Source: Bursaphelenchus xylophilus
Taxonomy: Eukaryota; Nematoda; Chromadorea; Rhabditida; Aphelenchoididae
Assembly (NCBI GenBank): GCA_904066235.2
Contig: CAJFCV020000004.1
Span: forward strand, 9,424,001 to 9,488,000
Reading direction: 5' to 3'
DNA: 64,000 nt
The notes under the pieces are model-generated. The model made no database searches and was not told the DNA's origin. It saw only the letters and a list, made by a program, of their open reading frames with translations. Made by a program: the position numbers and the translations under genes. Every line of letters begins with the position of its first letter. Within the stretch, counting starts at the first letter, position 1. Below, one piece after another: positions 60,550 to 64,000 of this stretch.

Positions 60550-61775
60550 TAGCTCATAAAGCTCTCTCTGACTCCCTTATCATCCCTTTTCACACCCATT
60601 TTTCATGATTCACAAATCACCTTGATTTTTTGAAATTTCGTTTCAATAATAAGTTATGATTTATTCGCTTGAAACTCGCTCAATTTCGCAGCTGCAAAAG
60701 ATTGATCCGGGCCCCAGAAACGTCTCTCCTCCCCGCTTTTTGCTGAAGGTGTATTTTTCGATTGTTTGTTCTTCGAGGGTAAACACAACAAAAGTTGTGT
60801 GAGGTCGGAGACGTTCAGTATCAAATAAACTTTCCCTAACGGTCCACAAAAAAAGTTTAGAAGTCTTCAGCCATAAAAGGACAAAAGGGTTATTTATTTG
60901 GGGGTGAAAGTAAAAAGCCTCAAGTTTATTAGCGCTGTTTGATTTTGAACGGAGATATGATTACGGTAATGTTTAAAAATGCTAAAATATAGAGGGATTT
61001 GCAACTTGAGATCAATGTAAATTCTCCTCGAACCCTCAAAATCATCGTTTCAAACTTTCGACCTTCTAGAATCTGACCTAATCCCTCTCCAGTTAAAGAA
61101 TCCAAGCTCATCAAATCGCTTCGAATCTAATTCGAATTTCAAAACTTCTTCGAACCCGATGACATTATTATACATAAGCCCGGGGATTTCTCGCAATTCC
61201 CATAAACCTCAAAAAGAGAGCCCTCCAGCAATTCTTTGACGATTTTGAACCAATTTTGTGGATTTAATTTTTTTTTCATCTCTTCGTTAACGTGTTTCAT
61301 CTTCTCTCCTTTCTCATCCCTTGTCGCCATCCCCCCATCCCACGACGACACAAAATTAACGGGACGGTCATTTGACAGTGTTTTAATAGTAATAGAAAAG
61401 TCGGGGGATGGTAAAACAAGTCTTCGGGGGGAAAGATGTCTTGCGCAATGTTTAGAGTGTTGACAACTGTTTGTAGGGGTCGTGAGGGAGCTTTCGGTTG
61501 CGTTCCTCAAGTCCGAGTTTATTCATTATTTAGCCCAAATACGGATTGTTTTCGCTTTGGGGTTCAAGAAGCTGGAAAATTTCAAAGACTTGCATTTCAA
61601 CGCATTTTTTGTGGCAAATACAAAAGACTATCCATATTTGATCATAATAAAAACGAAACTCGGATTTTTACCACGGTTATGGTCCACAATAAACCATTTT
61701 CCCTGTACCATCAGATATCCTAGGGCCTGTTTTTACATCACTTCCAAATTAGTCATCCTACCAAAATCTTTTACA
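60550..61775. other. Upstream region of the proline-rich gene
   Basis: No exon is assigned. A 123-codon minus-strand ORF (61139-61510) has fair composition but no family match or splice support. The acceptor TCTTTTACAG ending at 61776 marks the 5' boundary of the first coding exon of the next gene. Confidence 0.35.
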
Positions 61776-61798
61776 GATTCTGATGGCATAAACCAGTT

Positions 61799-63703
61799 AT
61801 GTATCACAGCGACTACTCCACTCGACCGGCTACTGCAGCCGAACTTTTGGAGGCATCCAAGAAGCTATATGTCCAAACAGAATTCCTGAAACGGCATAGA
61901 GTCGATCCGAATGCGCCGAGGATCTTCAAAACACCCTCGGAAGAGGAGCTCGAGGGAATGTACCAAAACGCCGACGACTTTACAGTGGTCGATATTAGGC
62001 CTTCAAACGGGATGATGTTTTGTGTTGCGTCGAGGCCGACAAAGAGTGGTGCGAGACAAACGGAAGTTCTGCGGAATAGTGTCAACAGTGCGTTTCAGCC
62101 GTTGCATAAGCCGCCGCCAAGACCACCAAAGAGCGAACAGCTGAAAATGAAGTGAGTTTTCACAAGGAATCCGCTAGATACTGTGGGGAACCTGTTCCAG
62201 TGGTAAAAAACGTACCATTTTGCATCCGGAAAGTACCAAAAATGTGGCAAAATGCTTCCCTCTCCAAGTGAAAAAAACTCCGGTTTCCCTCACTTTTTTA
62301 TGAGGGAAAGCCCTTCAAAACGGAGTATTTACACTTGGAGACGGAAGCATTTTGCCACATTTTTGATGCTTCCAGGATGCAAAATGGTACGTTTTTTGCC
62401 GCTGGATCAGGTACCTCACTGTATAATCAAACTCCTTGAGTCATAAATATATAAATTTACTTTCAGGCTCTCCGCTTTCCAATCAGACTCGAATTCTCGA
62501 AAGGAGAACGCTCCCTTGCCGAATTATGAGGAATTAACGCTCCAGCGACGTAAAAAAGCGGCAGAATCCCAGAAACCTCGGCCGCAACCTCCTCCACGAC
62601 CTTCCCTAATGAGCTCTCGAGATGAACTACAAACCCGGATTGAATCCCGGCCAGCACCTCAACCCCGCCGTCGGCAAACTACAACTTTCTTCGGGGCAAT
62701 CGACACATATCCCGAGATGACGCAAAGCACATACATAGACCGACCATCCAGCCAAATGGTCGAAAGATCCACCTCGACCACAAATCTGACCAAAAGCACG
62801 CCCGATCTAACGGTGGATGTATCGCCAGCAACGCCGTCTGTTACACCCACAACGCAAGTCGACTCGTCGTATTTGAGTAACGGCACAAGCTCAAGTCAAC
62901 AAACGTCGGCTAGGAGTATTAACTCGCCGGATTCGGGAGCTTCGAGTTGGAAACCACCGGTTACGGCAAAATTGAGCAAAATGATCGAGATGAAGAAACC
63001 ACCTTTACAGCAAACGGCATCGCTGAAACCGCAAGATTCAGCAGCAAAGTAAGCGGTTCTTCTATCTCTCCCAACCTAGACAGCCCGTTATTTTCTACAT
63101 CAACATCCTCATATTTAATTTTTCAGACCTCCGGCGATCCCTAGCTCATCGTTGCGACGCAGTATAAGCTCCAAAGCAGTCGACTCAAAACTGCCAGGAA
63201 CTTCGGTGAATTTGAAGGTTGTCGACAACGATTTCGAAGAGCGAGTTCAACGTTGGGAGAGAAGGCGAACGGTCGGGAACAACCTAGGTATAGCGACAAT
63301 TACGGCGGCACCTGGCCTCACAACTAGTTGGATGGAAATGCCAAGCACTCAGGATGTCGAGGAGCTCTTTGATTCACAGGTAGGTATATAAAACTAGGTT
63401 ATTAAGATAGGTAAATACCTTGAAATCCAACTAATTTGAATACGAAAATTTTTAAATATATTTCAGGGGGTTGATCCCACTCTACTCGCCCATTCCCCAC
63501 CAACCCCATCTAGCGATATCCCCTCGGACTTCACCTCTATCACGGCCCAAAAGGAACGTCAAGACAGCCCGGACGAAGAGACCGTCCTTTACTCGGTCAC
63601 CTGCACCACTCAAGCCCCTCCAGAACGACCGGTTTCGTTGATGGAGAAGAACGCGCGCGTTCTACGCTGGATACACGGCTGCTCTATGGCAACAAATTGC
63701 TAA
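61799..63703 (+). CDS. Proline-rich, probably unstructured protein of unknown function
   Basis: Four exons (61799-62151, 62467-63048, 63127-63379, 63467-63703) join in frame to encode 474 residues. The start follows an acceptor (TCTTTTACAG) and an in-frame TGA, so the ATG at 61799 is the first coding codon. The protein is rich in Pro, Ser, Thr and basic residues. It has PxxP clusters (PPPRPPKS near 109-116, PQPPPRPSL near 160) that suit SH3 binding, an LPNYEEL motif, and repeated S/T-P sites. A more ordered C-terminal part includes VNLKVVDNDFEERVQRWERR and ends RVLRWIHGCSMATNC. No signal peptide or membrane segment was seen. A cytoplasmic adaptor role is inference only. An AATAAA lies at 63901-63906. 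Intron 1 carries a MITE. Confidence 0.8.
62179..62423. mobile_element. Foldback MITE family 1, copy 11, in an intron
   Basis: It starts TACTGTGGGGAACCTGTTCC and ends AGGTACCTCACTGTA. Arms with CCATTTTGCATCCGGAAAGT and its inverse are well preserved. It makes up most of intron 1 (62152-62466) of the proline-rich gene. Confidence 0.87.
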
Positions 63704-64000
63704 TTCTTTTGGTAAAACCCTTGTTAACTTGTTACCCCACGCGCAACATGGTAATCTTGCTTTATATCATCGTTCTGTTGTAATAACGCCTATCATCGCC
63801 GCATCATTTTCAAGTACATAGTCTTTTCTTTTTGAACCGGTATTATTTGTTTGTTGTATTGTCTAAAGTCAAAAAATAAGTGCAACTGTATAGAAAAACG
63901 AATAAATTTGTGAACTTTTCGACATAGACGGGTGATATTTCGGTTTCAAAAGATCCGTTTTGGACTGCTACACATAAAAGTACAATTGCAAAATGTCGAA

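Noticed and set aside
61139..61510. 123-codon minus-strand ORF
   Set aside because: Reasonable composition, but no family, no splice context, and it overlaps the probable promoter region of the proline-rich gene.

Overview
This window is nuclear DNA from a nematode, most likely a rhabditid. The evidence is short introns with GT donors and TTTCAG-type acceptors, acceptor-like sites immediately upstream of start codons as expected for spliced-leader trans-splicing, two same-strand genes about 240 bases apart arranged like a nematode operon, and proteins that read as nematode or metazoan orthologues. The DNA is AT-rich and gene-poor: six well-supported protein genes and one or two weak exons in 64 kb. 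The species cannot be named from sequence alone.

Layout. 1-14 kb is almost gene-free and consists of a TTAA-flanked inverted-repeat element (5-1202), several small MITE families and one possible secreted-peptide exon (4570-4713, minus). 14.1-15.7 kb carries an insulin-like peptide gene (plus) below a GC-rich TATA-box region. 16-33.8 kb is repeat territory: foldback MITEs, a nested 2.6-kb inverted-repeat composite (21.4-24.0 kb) and a near-perfect 0.95-kb palindrome (29.2-30.2 kb). 33.8-40 kb is the gene-dense core: SmG (minus), diverging from an RRM/cyclophilin gene (cyn-13/PPIE type) that is followed on the same strand by splicing factor SF1/BBP (sfa-1 type). 40.7-43.15 kb is a large foldback element built of about 59-bp tandem repeats. 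46.4-48.05 kb holds a multi-pass SLC35F-type transporter (minus). 48-61.7 kb is again mostly repeats and unassigned DNA. 61.8-63.7 kb holds a proline-rich protein of unknown function (plus).

How the genes relate. SmG, RRM-cyclophilin and SF1 all act in the spliceosome, and the last two appear to be one operon. The insulin-like hormone, the transporter and the proline-rich protein show no evident functional link to them.

The most unusual content is the mobile DNA. At least eleven copies of one foldback MITE with TA target sites are present, two of them inside introns of genes. Three larger palindromic elements have arms partly or wholly made of tandem repeats and are flanked by 8-9-bp direct repeats. 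Several insertions are nested, so that the pre-insertion sequence can be read directly and the relative ages of families deduced. One of these nested elements is a 119-bp insertion with a perfect 16-bp terminal stem, a GC-rich cloverleaf-like interior and a 4-bp target duplication.
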